DNA from: Nocardia uniformis NBRC 13702
Lineage (GTDB): Bacteria; Actinomycetota; Actinomycetes; Mycobacteriales; Mycobacteriaceae
Length of the DNA stretch: 64,000 nucleotides
Direction of reading: 5' to 3'
NCBI RefSeq assembly: GCF_001613345.1
Contig: NZ_BDCE01000076.1
Span: 62,001 to 126,000 of the forward strand
The translations under genes and the position numbers were made by a program. Below are positions 1 to 9,030 of the stretch, one piece after another. The notes under the pieces are model-generated. The model had not been told where the DNA came from. It saw only the letters and a list, made by a program, of their open reading frames with translations, and made no database searches. Every line of letters starts with the position of its first letter. The stretch's first letter is position 1.

Positions 1-98
1 CCCACCACAGCGCCGACAACCTCGGTGCGAATACCACCGGCAACCCAGAACTGACCCGAACGGTCGCAGCCAGACATCCGCCGAAAAGAGTAGCCACC

Positions 99-359
99 AT
101 GGGTAGCAGCCTCACCAACATGCTGTACGGCATCCTGTTGTTCGTTCGCTGGGCGGGCCTGATCGTGATCTCGATCGCGGGCATCGGGATCCTGATCAGC
201 GAAGGCATCAAGTCCAAGCTTTCCCCCGGCAAGGTCCTTGCTGTGGCCGGGTCGGCCATCCTGGCCGCTGTCCTGGTGTGGGTGTTGCCGACATTGATCA
301 ACTACTCCCGGGCCGAGGTCGGTACCGTGATCCCGGATATGCCGGTCGGAGGTTACTGA
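99..359 (+). CDS. Small two-helix membrane protein, first gene of T4SS-like cluster
   Basis: This 86-residue protein is almost entirely hydrophobic. It has one membrane helix at about residues 8-32 (ILLFVRWAGLIVISIAGIGI) and a second at about 47-66 (VLAVAGSAILAAVLVWVLPT), joined by a short Lys/Ser-rich loop. Size, two-helix hairpin layout and position just before a PrgI-like protein and a VirB4-like ATPase fit a VirB2/TrbC-like pilin or small inner-membrane subunit of a conjugation apparatus, but no diagnostic motif is visible. ATG 99 has an AAAAGAG stretch about 8 bases upstream. The same frame is open to the left edge, so a longer form starting outside the window cannot be excluded. Its stop overlaps the next start (ATGA). 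Confidence 0.75.
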   Translation: MGSSLTNMLYGILLFVRWAGLIVISIAGIGILISEGIKSKLSPGKVLAVAGSAILAAVLVWVLPTLINYSRAEVGTVIPDMPVGGY

Positions 360-856
360 TGACGCAGGTCATCAAGGTTTTTACGCCGATCAAACGGGTG
401 CCGACGATGGTCGGCAAGGCGCAGAACGGCCAGAAGCTGCCGTTCGGTCCGTACACCCTGCCGCAGATCGGCGCGGGCGTCGTGCTGATGCTGATCACGT
501 CGGTGTCCGCCATGTCGATTCCCGGGAATCCCGCGGTGACTTTCATCATCGGCCTGATCCTCACCGTGATCGTGGTCTTCGCGCTGGGGCTCGTGCCCTA
601 TACCGGCGTGCGGTTGACCTCGCGGGTGCTGTGGTTGGGCCGGCTGCTGGTCTTCCGGAAACCGGTGTCCGCCTCCGGGATGCCGATCAACGCGGAGTCG
701 GCACGGTACACCGTGTACATCGAGGATTCCGTGGTCGTCGTCTTCCCCGATCCCGCGGCTCTGGCGTCCGCACGGTCGAAACCGTCCGCGTCCGGCGCCG
801 GAATACTCGAACTGGCCGCTGGACGTTCCAGCCAGGACAACCTAGAACGGCAGTGA
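359..856 (+). CDS. PrgI-like membrane protein of T4SS-like cluster
   Basis: The start chosen is ATG 359, which overlaps the preceding stop as ATGA; the frame is open further left only as a shadow of the first gene. The product has about 165 residues: a basic N-terminus (VIKVFTPIKRVPTMVGK), two adjacent membrane helices at about residues 38-80 (GAGVVLMLITSVSAM, then FIIGLILTVIVVFALGLVPY), and a soluble C-terminal half containing ARYTVYIEDSVVVVFPD. Two N-terminal helices followed by a small soluble domain immediately before a VirB4-like ATPase is the arrangement of PrgI/TcpE-type subunits of Gram-positive conjugation systems. Assignment rests on layout and position, not on a catalytic motif. 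Its TGA overlaps the GTG start of the ATPase gene. Confidence 0.7.
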   Translation: MTQVIKVFTPIKRVPTMVGKAQNGQKLPFGPYTLPQIGAGVVLMLITSVSAMSIPGNPAVTFIIGLILTVIVVFALGLVPYTGVRLTSRVLWLGRLLVFRKPVSASGMPINAESARYTVYIEDSVVVVFPDPAALASARSKPSASGAGILELAAGRSSQDNLERQ

Positions 857-3369
857 CGGTGCTGGGGCGCGACATTCAGCCCACGGCGGCGATCCGTGGC
901 AATCTCCAATTCACTCAGTCCGGTCTGGTCACCGCGACCTACTTCATCGACCCGGCCGGCTATGGGCTGCGCACGCCGAGCGACAAATACGATGTGAAGC
1001 TCGCCCATCACGGCCTGATCACCAATCTGCCCAGTGGTTCGCTGCTGCTCGGTATCCAGGCCAGACTGGAAACCCTCGACGTGCTGCGGAAAATGGTCGA
1101 GGGTGTGGATCTGGACCGGTCCGAGGATTACGCCGACGAGGTGGTCGCCTCCTACGAGCGGATCCAGGCGATCATGCCGCAGACGCGGATTCACCTGCTG
1201 TCGTTCCCGGTGGGTTCGATCGGTACCGGGCTGTCGACGTTGACCGGGTTGTGGCGTAGCACCCAGGCCGTCGATGTCAGCGCGATCTCGAAGGAAGACC
1301 TGGATTCCTATGACGAGAAGGCGACATCGATCCTGTCGAAGATCGGCAGCGACTTCGCGCCGACACCGGTGCCGGCGGCGCTGTTCCAGTGGCTGTGGGA
1401 GCACTACCTCAACCGTGGCGCGCTGGGGGATCCGGCCGCACCGACCCGGGTCGGCGTGCTCGAAGACGCCACCGCGGCGGTCTTCGGTTCGGCCGCGCTC
1501 GATGAGGGCGCCCAGGCCGACAGCCGATACCGGGTCCGGCCGTCGTTCATTCCGGTGATCAAAGTCGTACAACCCGAGGCCCCGGATCGCCCGTCCTATC
1601 AGTCCATGCTGACCCCACGTTCCTTTCCCTACGCGGGCATGACCTTTCCCGGCGGCAGTGAATTCCTCGACATCATCAACGGGATGGCCGGTGTCAGCAT
1701 CGACTGGGGGATGCGGGTGTCGATGAAACCGGCGGAGGAGGTGCTGCGCAATAACGAACTCGGTTTGCGGCGGCTCGGTGAGCAGATGGAACAACGCGAT
1801 ACCGAGGTGTCTTTCGCCCAGAACACGCTGATGTCGAAGGCACAGATGCTCAGTGAGTACAACCACCACTTCGAGGTCAGCGGCGGCGAGTCGGAGGTGT
1901 CGTTCACCACGGTCATCGCTGTCGGCGGCCCGACCCGGGAGGCGACGCTGGATGCGGTGAACCTGCTCAAACGCCGGTACAAGAGGTTTCAACTCGAGAT
2001 GACCGCGCCGGTGGGCGCGCAGGTGGATCTGTGGTCGATGCTGATTCCGGGAAGTCCGGCCCGGCGCGCCTTCGAGGATTTCGCCCATATCGTCCCGTCG
2101 GATATGTGGTCGGGATTCGTCCCGTTCACCTCCAGTGAGATCGGTGACGACAGCGGGCCGGTGATCGGGGTGAACCTGCTGTCCGGACAGTTCCAGCCGA
2201 TCCATTTCGGCATTATGGAGGCAGCACTGCACGACCTGTCCGCCTCCTTCGCGGTGACCGGTGAACTGGGGTCGGGTAAGTCGTTCTTCCTCAAACTGAT
2301 GGCTGTCCTGGTGCACGACATGGGTGGTCAGTTCCTGGCCATCGACCGCAGCCAGGTGGGAGAGTGGGCGCACTTCGCCTCGGCCATCGACCACGCTGTG
2401 GTGATCGACCTGACAGCGCCGACCGTCTCGCTGGATCCGTTGCGGCTGTTCGATTCCCGGGTCGCCGGCGAGCGAGCGCTCGATTCGCTGCTGCCGATGC
2501 TGGATCTCTCGCCCACCGCGAGTGCCGGTGCGGTGGTGAGCAATATGCTGACCGAGAAGGGCCGCGCCGAGCACGGTATTCACAGCATGCTCGATCTGGT
2601 GCACGCCACCCATCGGCTGCGCGACGATCCGGGGTCGGGGCCGGAATACGCGGACCTGGCCGCCCGGCTCGGTGCCGTCGCCGACCGGCTGCCGGTGCTG
2701 TTCGACCCGATGCTGAAGCCGCTGCAGCTCAATGCCGCGGCAACCGTCGTGCGCAGCCACGGCCTGGCGTTGCCGACCGCCGAAGAACTCACCACACCGC
2801 ACCTGTACAACCGGCTGCCGCTGACCAAACGGCTCGGCACCGCGCTCTACGAGCTGGTCGGTGTCGCCGCCCGGGAAGCGTTCCTCACCGACAACGGCCG
2901 GTTCGGGCTGCTCGTCGGTGACGAGGCGCACCATTTCACCCAAACCCAGGTGGGTGCCGCGGTCACCTCGGATTTCAGCAGGGACGGCCGAAAGCACCTG
3001 GCCGCCATCGGTTTGGCCTCGCACGACCCGGCCACCGATTTCCAGGGCGCGGCACACAATCTGATTCCCAACCGGTTCGTCTTCCGGCAACGGGACGAAA
3101 CGTTGGCGCGCAACAGTCTCGAATGGCTCGGCATCGACGTGGACGAGGCACCGTATCTGGTGCAGATTCTCCGGGAGTCGACCTCGCCGCCGACCGGCGC
3201 CGGCCGCACGGTCCCGGAGGAGCGGCGGGGAGAGATGTTCATGCGGGACGCACTGAACCGGATCGGCCGCGGCAAGGTCCTCGGGCCGGCGCGGCCCGAC
3301 CGGGCCGCAGCCATCAACAGCACGCCCACGGCGGCGGGTCGATCGGTGGTAGTGGAGCGGCAGGGTTGA
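853..3369 (+). CDS. VirB4/TraE-like conjugation ATPase (SCO6880-like)
   Basis: The 838-residue product begins at GTG 853, overlapping the previous stop (GTGA). It has a Walker A motif GELGSGKS at residues 470-477 and a Walker B-like LLVGDEAHHF near residue 690, with an AAA+/FtsK-HerA-type core between. The N-terminal half (about residues 1-430) contains the long region typical of VirB4/TraE ATPases before the P-loop. Proteins of this length and order in actinobacterial integrative elements are annotated as the SCO6880 family. It would hydrolyse ATP at the cytoplasmic membrane to power substrate transfer or pilus assembly by a type IV secretion system. Neighbours on both sides are small or polytopic membrane proteins, as expected for such a complex. 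Confidence 0.88.
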   Translation: MTVLGRDIQPTAAIRGNLQFTQSGLVTATYFIDPAGYGLRTPSDKYDVKLAHHGLITNLPSGSLLLGIQARLETLDVLRKMVEGVDLDRSEDYADEVVASYERIQAIMPQTRIHLLSFPVGSIGTGLSTLTGLWRSTQAVDVSAISKEDLDSYDEKATSILSKIGSDFAPTPVPAALFQWLWEHYLNRGALGDPAAPTRVGVLEDATAAVFGSAALDEGAQADSRYRVRPSFIPVIKVVQPEAPDRPSYQSMLTPRSFPYAGMTFPGGSEFLDIINGMAGVSIDWGMRVSMKPAEEVLRNNELGLRRLGEQMEQRDTEVSFAQNTLMSKAQMLSEYNHHFEVSGGESEVSFTTVIAVGGPTREATLDAVNLLKRRYKRFQLEMTAPVGAQVDLWSMLIPGSPARRAFEDFAHIVPSDMWSGFVPFTSSEIGDDSGPVIGVNLLSGQFQPIHFGIMEAALHDLSASFAVTGELGSGKSFFLKLMAVLVHDMGGQFLAIDRSQVGEWAHFASAIDHAVVIDLTAPTVSLDPLRLFDSRVAGERALDSLLPMLDLSPTASAGAVVSNMLTEKGRAEHGIHSMLDLVHATHRLRDDPGSGPEYADLAARLGAVADRLPVLFDPMLKPLQLNAAATVVRSHGLALPTAEELTTPHLYNRLPLTKRLGTALYELVGVAAREAFLTDNGRFGLLVGDEAHHFTQTQVGAAVTSDFSRDGRKHLAAIGLASHDPATDFQGAAHNLIPNRFVFRQRDETLARNSLEWLGIDVDEAPYLVQILRESTSPPTGAGRTVPEERRGEMFMRDALNRIGRGKVLGPARPDRAAAINSTPTAAGRSVVVERQG

Positions 3370-3371
3370 CG

Positions 3372-5696
3372 ATGAACCGGGACCGGATTCAGGAGGCGCT
3401 GCTGGCACTTGCGTTCTTCGATGCGCGCCGGTGGCAGCCGTCTGAGCTGGTGCGTCGAGGGCGGGGATGGCTGCGGGCGCGGCCGGGGCGGCGCCGGATG
3501 GCCTGGGTACTGCTCGGTGTGTTCGTGGCGCTGGTGATTCCCGGCGTCGTCGGTGCGGTGGCCACTGCACAGTCGGACACCCTCGCCGCGGCGGGCGCCC
3601 CCAACAGCGGGCTGAGTTGGATGAATATCACCGATTCCCACGGGGTCCGGCTCTCGGACTATATTTTCGTCACCGACCACGGCAATGTCCTCAACCCGGG
3701 GAAAACCGCGCTGGCCTTGGTGATCGAGTTGGAATTCGCCGGTTACATGGTGCTGGTGACCTCGGCGATCTGGCTGATCGGTTTCGCCTTGAGCTTCGGC
3801 TGGCTGGACCAGTTCGCCAACGCGCTCACCGGAACGGCTCATGCGTTCACCGGACAGATCGCGACCCCGCTGGTGCTGTTCACCGCCGCGGCGATCGGCA
3901 CCTTCTTCGTCGCCTGGTTCACTGTGCGCGGATTTCACGCCAAGGCGGCCATGCAGGTGGTCACGATGCTCGGGCTCGCGGTACTGGGGCCGCTGTTTCT
4001 GGCCGAACCGCTGGCGGAAGTGCTGTCCTCCGATGGGGTGCTGGTAAAAGGCCGCGATGTCGGTCTCACTGTCGCCGCCGGATTGAACGGTCACAACCAC
4101 ACGAATCCGAGCGCGCTGGTAGCCACCATGCAGGGTGATCTAGCGGACAGCTTTGCCCGGCGACCGCTGCAAACCTGGAACTTCGGCAGTGTCATCGATA
4201 ATTCCTGCGGTCACACCTGGACCACCGGTATGCGCGGCGGCGACCCGGACAAGGTGCGGGAGAACCTGAAATCCTGTGACGCCTCGGCCGCCTCGGCCGC
4301 CGCGAATCCCAGCGCCGGGCAGGTCGCCACCGGATTCCTCCTGCTGTTCTGCGCGGCGATTCTGCTGCTGTTCGCACTGTATCTGTCGGCGAAGGTGTTG
4401 AAGTCCGCCCTGGACGCCATCTATCACGGATTCATGGCCATATTCGGGTTCGCCGCAGGCGGTTTCGTCTACGGCCCCACCCAAACCTTCCTGGTCCGCA
4501 ATCTGGTGGACACCGTCATCGCGGCCGCGCGGATGGCGGCGTTCACCATTTTCCTCGGCATCTACGTGCTGTTCCTGGCCAGCCTTTTCGACCAGGCCAA
4601 AGATCAGGTCGTGCAGGTGCTGTTCATCGCCGCCGTCGTCGAACTCGTCGCCGTGAGCCAGCTGCGCAAACTCAGCGCCAGCCTGGACCGCGGCAACGAT
4701 TGGATGGCGAACCGGTTCTCGCTCGCGATCCAAGGCCAAGACGGTCATGGCGGCGGCTCGGGCGGCATGGGCGCGGGTGACGGGCGGGCTTTGGGGATGG
4801 GGATGGCGCATGGACAGGGTGGTATCGGCACCGGGTTCGGCATGCTCGCCGGGCTCGCGGCCCTGAGCACGGTCAGCGGGTCACCAGCGACCGCGTGGCT
4901 GTTGGGCCGGACAATGGATCCGTTGTCGCCGCGTGCGCGCCGGCGACAGCAGATGGAACTCCGGCACATGGAGTACGCTCCGCTGATTCTGCAACGCCAG
5001 CAGTGGCTGCAATCCAACCGGCATGCGTGGGAGCGGGCCGCGCGGCGACGGGCCAGCGGTGTTCCCGGTGGTCAAGGGATTCACTCACCGCTGGGTGTCG
5101 CCAATGTGATCGACGGACTCGGCGACTCCGGTGCCCCCAAACAGGAAATCAATGGTGCGCTGGCCTCGATAGGCGCGGACAACTTCGATATGTTGCACGT
5201 CGACCGAGCGCTGGCCGTGCAGAACGGGTCGATGTCGAGAAACCCGTACGGGTTCGTTCCCTTGCAGAAAGCCAGCGCCGCGTGGGAGGCGGTGCACAAC
5301 CATCCGGTCGACGCCAAGCGGGGATTGCAGGAGCATTTGGCTTTCGCCGCTCAAGCCAATGTCGCGGCGACGAACTTTGCCCGTCACTCTCGACGGCCAC
5401 GTTTTCTGCACGCCGGCGACGAAATCGATTGGGGTTTCGTCCGCGACGTCGAGCAGAACTGGGATTTCCGGCGAGATCTGGATGCGGCGATCTCACCGGA
5501 TCGCTGGCGGGCCGCAGGCAGTAATACCCGGCATCATATCGGTTCCCGGCTTGCGGTACAGATGCGGGACCGAACGTTCGCCTATTACCAGAATCCGACA
5601 GTGGCCAACCGAGACAGAGTCGATGAAATCCACAACCGTATCAAGAACCTCGACCATATGGACGAGCACTCCGGCCCGGACCTGTGGGATCCGTGA
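3372..5696 (+). CDS. Polytopic VirB6/TrbL-like membrane protein, copy 1
   Basis: ATG 3372 lies two bases after the ATPase stop, so the two genes are translationally coupled. The 774-residue product has an N-terminal hydrophobic anchor (about residues 43-67), an extracytoplasmic segment with GLSWMNITDSHGVRLSDY, and about six further membrane helices up to residue about 440. A Gly/Met-rich linker (GGGSGGMGAGDGRALGMG) and a soluble C-terminal third rich in Trp, Arg and His follow. Topology and position after VirB4 match VirB6/TrbL-type channel proteins of actinobacterial conjugation clusters. A paralogue at 6710 repeats the full layout. The soluble tail contains LNGAL, DMLH-DRALAVQ and PDRWRAAGS blocks conserved between the two copies; their role is unknown. 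Confidence 0.75.
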   Translation: MNRDRIQEALLALAFFDARRWQPSELVRRGRGWLRARPGRRRMAWVLLGVFVALVIPGVVGAVATAQSDTLAAAGAPNSGLSWMNITDSHGVRLSDYIFVTDHGNVLNPGKTALALVIELEFAGYMVLVTSAIWLIGFALSFGWLDQFANALTGTAHAFTGQIATPLVLFTAAAIGTFFVAWFTVRGFHAKAAMQVVTMLGLAVLGPLFLAEPLAEVLSSDGVLVKGRDVGLTVAAGLNGHNHTNPSALVATMQGDLADSFARRPLQTWNFGSVIDNSCGHTWTTGMRGGDPDKVRENLKSCDASAASAAANPSAGQVATGFLLLFCAAILLLFALYLSAKVLKSALDAIYHGFMAIFGFAAGGFVYGPTQTFLVRNLVDTVIAAARMAAFTIFLGIYVLFLASLFDQAKDQVVQVLFIAAVVELVAVSQLRKLSASLDRGNDWMANRFSLAIQGQDGHGGGSGGMGAGDGRALGMGMAHGQGGIGTGFGMLAGLAALSTVSGSPATAWLLGRTMDPLSPRARRRQQMELRHMEYAPLILQRQQWLQSNRHAWERAARRRASGVPGGQGIHSPLGVANVIDGLGDSGAPKQEINGALASIGADNFDMLHVDRALAVQNGSMSRNPYGFVPLQKASAAWEAVHNHPVDAKRGLQEHLAFAAQANVAATNFARHSRRPRFLHAGDEIDWGFVRDVEQNWDFRRDLDAAISPDRWRAAGSNTRHHIGSRLAVQMRDRTFAYYQNPTVANRDRVDEIHNRIKNLDHMDEHSGPDLWDP

Positions 5697-5720
5697 TAGT
5701 GGACACCGGGAGTCTGCACT

Positions 5721-6590
5721 GTGTTATTGCTGTTATTGATACTTCTTTTAAGAAAGCCTTCAAAGAAGCCTTCAAAGAAGTCTTCGGAGAAGCGTTCGAG
5801 GAAGCGTTGGCTCGTGATCGTGCTGCTGGAGGCAACGCTGTGGTGTGGTGCTCTGCTGATGGTCGCAGTACCGCTGGACATCGCTCAGGCGGCGCAGTCG
5901 GAGGATTGGCGGTATCAGTGCGACAGTGCGGTGGGGCCGGATCCCTCGGCCACTGCCACGGCACCGTCCGCCAGCACTGCCGCGCCGGAGGATGTCACAC
6001 TCAGAACGCCACCGGCGACCAACCCGTACGCCAGCCTCACCGCCCCACCCGGTGCCAATTTGTCCGACTGGGAACGGGCCTGTATCTCGGCGATGCCATC
6101 GGCCCCCTATCAAATGCCCGCGCTGCGGACACCGAATTCCGGTGTCGCCGTCGCCTGTGCCGGTGCCCTGGCCGTGGAACAGGTAGGGGTACGAGTGGTG
6201 GTCGGCGCGGGCGGGCTGGACGGTCCGTCGGGGGATGCGTTCGGGCCGCCGGTACTGACCCGATACGTCACCTATCTGGCCGATTTGGCGACCAGCACCG
6301 GGCAGTGTGCGCCCGCGGCACTGCCGCCCGCGACGCAACACACGGCCTGTTCACCACTTCTTCCGGAGACCATTGCCGGGCAGGGAGTGTGTGGCCAGCG
6401 CGTCGATATCGCGGCGGCCTCCGCCGGCGATCTGGTGTTCTGGGACTACCAGGACAGCCGACCGAACCGGGTGGGGATCGCGCTCGGCGCGGGCGAGATC
6501 GTGACCGCCGATCTGTCGGCGGGCCGGTTCGTCCGGCAACAGATTCCGCACGACGCGGATGTCCGGGTGAAGCGAGTACTCGGCAGATGA
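5721..6590 (+). CDS. Membrane-anchored, degenerate NlpC/P60-like protein
   Basis: The 289-residue product starts at GTG 5721. It has a leucine-rich stretch, a run of Lys/Ser (KPSKKPSKKSSEKRSRKR) and then a hydrophobic anchor (WLVIVLLEATLWCGALLMVAV), so it is probably exported and membrane-tethered. The C-terminal part, with SAGDLVFWDYQD and VGIALGAGEIVTA, follows the pattern of the NlpC/P60 (C40) fold, in which PGDLVFF and HVGIYLG carry the core strands. The usual DCSGL is replaced by VACAGALAV and the catalytic His position in HVGI is Arg (RVGI), so peptidoglycan hydrolysis is doubtful. It sits between the two VirB6-like genes, consistent with a periplasmic wall-associated part of the same apparatus. 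The family link is by pattern only. Confidence 0.65.
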   Translation: MLLLLLILLLRKPSKKPSKKSSEKRSRKRWLVIVLLEATLWCGALLMVAVPLDIAQAAQSEDWRYQCDSAVGPDPSATATAPSASTAAPEDVTLRTPPATNPYASLTAPPGANLSDWERACISAMPSAPYQMPALRTPNSGVAVACAGALAVEQVGVRVVVGAGGLDGPSGDAFGPPVLTRYVTYLADLATSTGQCAPAALPPATQHTACSPLLPETIAGQGVCGQRVDIAAASAGDLVFWDYQDSRPNRVGIALGAGEIVTADLSAGRFVRQQIPHDADVRVKRVLGR

Positions 6591-6609
6591 ATAATTCATG
6601 AATCGGTGC

Positions 6610-6631
6610 TGAATTCAGTGAACTGAATTCA
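6610..6631. promoter_or_regulatory. 22-bp palindrome in the 6591-6709 gap
   Basis: TGAATTCAGT (6610-6619), a two-base spacer and ACTGAATTCA (6622-6631) form a perfect 10-base inverted repeat containing two EcoRI-type hexamers. It is markedly AT-rich for this genome, has no T-tract, and lies in the only substantial gap inside the T4SS-like cluster, upstream of the 6710 gene. An operator for a dimeric regulator is more likely than a terminator, but no regulator gene is nearby. Confidence 0.5.
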
Positions 6632-6709
6632 TTCGGTATTCACAGCTGCGACATCGAATACGCCTACCAGCGCCTATTGCTGGACATTGTCTGACGTTAC
6701 GTTTTTCGC

Positions 6710-8902
6710 GTGTACATCAGACTGCGGCGAATCGCTGTGGCAATTGTTCTCGCGGTGGTGTTTCCAGCAGTCATCGGTGTCGTCGCGACCGCACAGACTC
6801 CAGGCGCGGACTCGGAACGACCCCGCCGCAGCGGACTGAGCTGGATGAACATCCGGGACAGTTCGGGAGTTCCGCTGTCGGACTACCGGTTCGTCACCGG
6901 CGAGGTCGGTCTGCACCGCCCAGGTAGCAGTTTCTGGACCATTTTGCTCACGGTGGAGTTCGCCGGATACCTGCTGTTGGCGATGACAGCGATCTGGCTG
7001 ATCGGGTATGTGCTCAGTTTCGCGTGGCTCGATCCGTTCGCCCGAGCGCTCACCGGGGTCGCGGACGCGGTGACCGCGCAGGTGTCGATGCCGCTGCTCG
7101 TCGTCACGGCCGCGACCATCGGTGCCTTCATCGCCGGTTGGTTCGTCGTGCGTGGGTGGCCCGCCAGGGCCGCCGCGCAGACGGCCGCCATGCTGCTCGT
7201 CGCCGTGGCCGGCCCGATCTTTCTGGCTGGACCACTCGCCGCGATACTGGCACCCGACGGTGTGGTGGCGCAGGGGCGCGACGTCGGCTTAACAGTCGCG
7301 GCCGGTCTCAACGGCGACAGCAACCCGCAACCGAGCCGGTTGGTGGCCGCCGTCCAAGCCGAGCTGGCCGACAACTTTGTGCGTAAACCCTTGCAGGTCT
7401 GGAACTTCGGCCATGTGCTCGACGATCGCGATGCGTGTCGCGCGGCATGGTCGTCGGGCATCGGTGCGCCGGAACCGACGGGGATGCTCGAGGATATCCG
7501 CGACTGTGGCGATACCGCCGCCTACCATGCCGTCACGACGATCGGCGCCGGACAGGTGGGCATCGGCCTGACGCTGCTGTCGTTCTGCGTGGTCCTGCTC
7601 GGGTTCTCGATGTATTTGGCGATCCGGATCATCGGGGCGGCGCTCGACGCTGTCTATCACGGGTTCATGGGGATCTTCGGGTTCGTGGCAGGCGGCTTCA
7701 TCTACGGGCCGACCCAGACCTACTTGATCCGCAATCTGGTCGACATCGGGATGGCCGCGGCCCGGGTGCTCGTATTCACCACCTATCTCGGGGTATACGT
7801 GCTGTTTCTGGGCAACTTGTTCCGCCAGGCCGGCGGTCAGGTCATGGCGGTGCTGGCCATCGCCTCGGTGGTCCAGCTGGTCGCGATCTGGCAGGTGCGT
7901 GCTCTGCGCCGCGGACTGGATCGCGGCACCTATTGGATCGCGAACCGGATCGCGCTGACCGCGCAGGGCGGCAGTTCTTCCGGCGGGGGTTCCACGGCGC
8001 TGGGCATGGGGACGGCGGGTGCCGCCAACGCCCTACCCTCCGGATTCGGCCTGCTCGCCGGCCTCGCGGCAGTGACCACGATCAGCAGTTCACCGGCCAC
8101 CGCATGGCTGGCAGGGAGAGTCATGAATCCCCTTGCGCCACGTTCGATCGCACGCCAGCACGCGGAGTTGACCGCGATGGAGTCCGCGCCTTTGACGTTG
8201 CAGCGCATGCAGTGGCTGCAAGCGAATCGCGATACCTGGGAGCGGGCGGCGCGCTGGCGTGCCGCCCAGGCAGGTGGTGTGGACACTCCGATGAGTGTCG
8301 GGCACGTCATGGACATCCTGATCGATTCCGGAGTTCCCAAGCGGGAACTCAACGGTGCGCTCACGGCCGTCGGAGCGCACCCCGTGGACATGCTGCACGC
8401 CGACCGCGCTATGGCTGTGCAGGATACGACCATGTCGCAAAGCCCCTACCGGACGACGCGGCAACAGCAGGCCTTGGCGGCCTGGGAGTCGGTGCTCAAC
8501 CACCCGCTCGGGCCCGAGCGCGAGCTGCGCGAGCACCTGGCATTCGCCGCACGCGCGCACATCGCGGCACACAAGCTGGCCCGCGATATGCCGAGCCCGA
8601 AAGGCGCCAACTGGCTGGGCAATTCGATGGTGGACCACGATTTCGTCCACGATATCCGCCAGAACTGGGACTCCTCGGACGCGCTGCGGGCCGCGGTCGG
8701 CCCGGACCGGTGGCGTGCGGCCAATTCCGAGACCCGGTTGCGGCTCGGCGCCGAGCTCGCGGCCGACCTTCGGGCAGCGACCGAGCGGTACTACCAGCAA
8801 CCGAACACGGGCAATCTGGCCCTGGCCGATCGGACTGCACGCCGGATCGCCCGTCTCGCGAGTGCTAGCCCCGAAGGGGCAGCGGGGTTGTGGGAGCGCT
8901 GA
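6710..8902 (+). CDS. Polytopic VirB6/TrbL-like membrane protein, copy 2
   Basis: GTG 6710 opens a 730-residue protein that parallels the 3372 product along its full length but lacks about 40 N-terminal residues. Shared blocks include SGLSWMNI-DS-GV-LSDY, EFAGY-L---AIWLIG, GRDVGLTVAAGLNG, YHGFM-IFGF-AGGF-YGPTQT, the Gly-rich linker, and the soluble tail with LNGAL--VGA and DMLHADRAMAVQ. About six or seven membrane helices are visible in the first 400 residues. It is probably a second channel subunit of the type IV-like apparatus, produced by gene duplication with the degenerate C40 gene left between the copies. A separate promoter is plausible, because a 119-base gap with a palindrome precedes it. 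Confidence 0.75.
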   Translation: MYIRLRRIAVAIVLAVVFPAVIGVVATAQTPGADSERPRRSGLSWMNIRDSSGVPLSDYRFVTGEVGLHRPGSSFWTILLTVEFAGYLLLAMTAIWLIGYVLSFAWLDPFARALTGVADAVTAQVSMPLLVVTAATIGAFIAGWFVVRGWPARAAAQTAAMLLVAVAGPIFLAGPLAAILAPDGVVAQGRDVGLTVAAGLNGDSNPQPSRLVAAVQAELADNFVRKPLQVWNFGHVLDDRDACRAAWSSGIGAPEPTGMLEDIRDCGDTAAYHAVTTIGAGQVGIGLTLLSFCVVLLGFSMYLAIRIIGAALDAVYHGFMGIFGFVAGGFIYGPTQTYLIRNLVDIGMAAARVLVFTTYLGVYVLFLGNLFRQAGGQVMAVLAIASVVQLVAIWQVRALRRGLDRGTYWIANRIALTAQGGSSSGGGSTALGMGTAGAANALPSGFGLLAGLAAVTTISSSPATAWLAGRVMNPLAPRSIARQHAELTAMESAPLTLQRMQWLQANRDTWERAARWRAAQAGGVDTPMSVGHVMDILIDSGVPKRELNGALTAVGAHPVDMLHADRAMAVQDTTMSQSPYRTTRQQQALAAWESVLNHPLGPERELREHLAFAARAHIAAHKLARDMPSPKGANWLGNSMVDHDFVHDIRQNWDSSDALRAAVGPDRWRAANSETRLRLGAELAADLRAATERYYQQPNTGNLALADRTARRIARLASASPEGAAGLWER

Positions 8903-9030
8903 CACTGGATTGTCCCCAGTCGTGGGGGTACCGCTGCCGACGCCGGAGATCACTATGGAGGGCGGCAGTTGTCGGCGGAGGTGCGGAGGTCCGGTGATGG
9001 TCTCGGCGGGCAGGAGTGCGGGGAGACGAT

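Noticed and set aside
598..3570. 990-codon open frame on the minus strand opposite the VirB4-like gene
   Set aside because: It is antisense to a gene with clear Walker motifs; its translation is Arg/His/Gln-rich with no recognisable domain, a typical shadow in high-GC DNA.
5684..6601. 305-codon plus-strand frame overlapping the 5721 gene
   Set aside because: The competing frame at 5721 has a membrane anchor and an NlpC/P60-like pattern; this one is Arg/Gly-rich low complexity.
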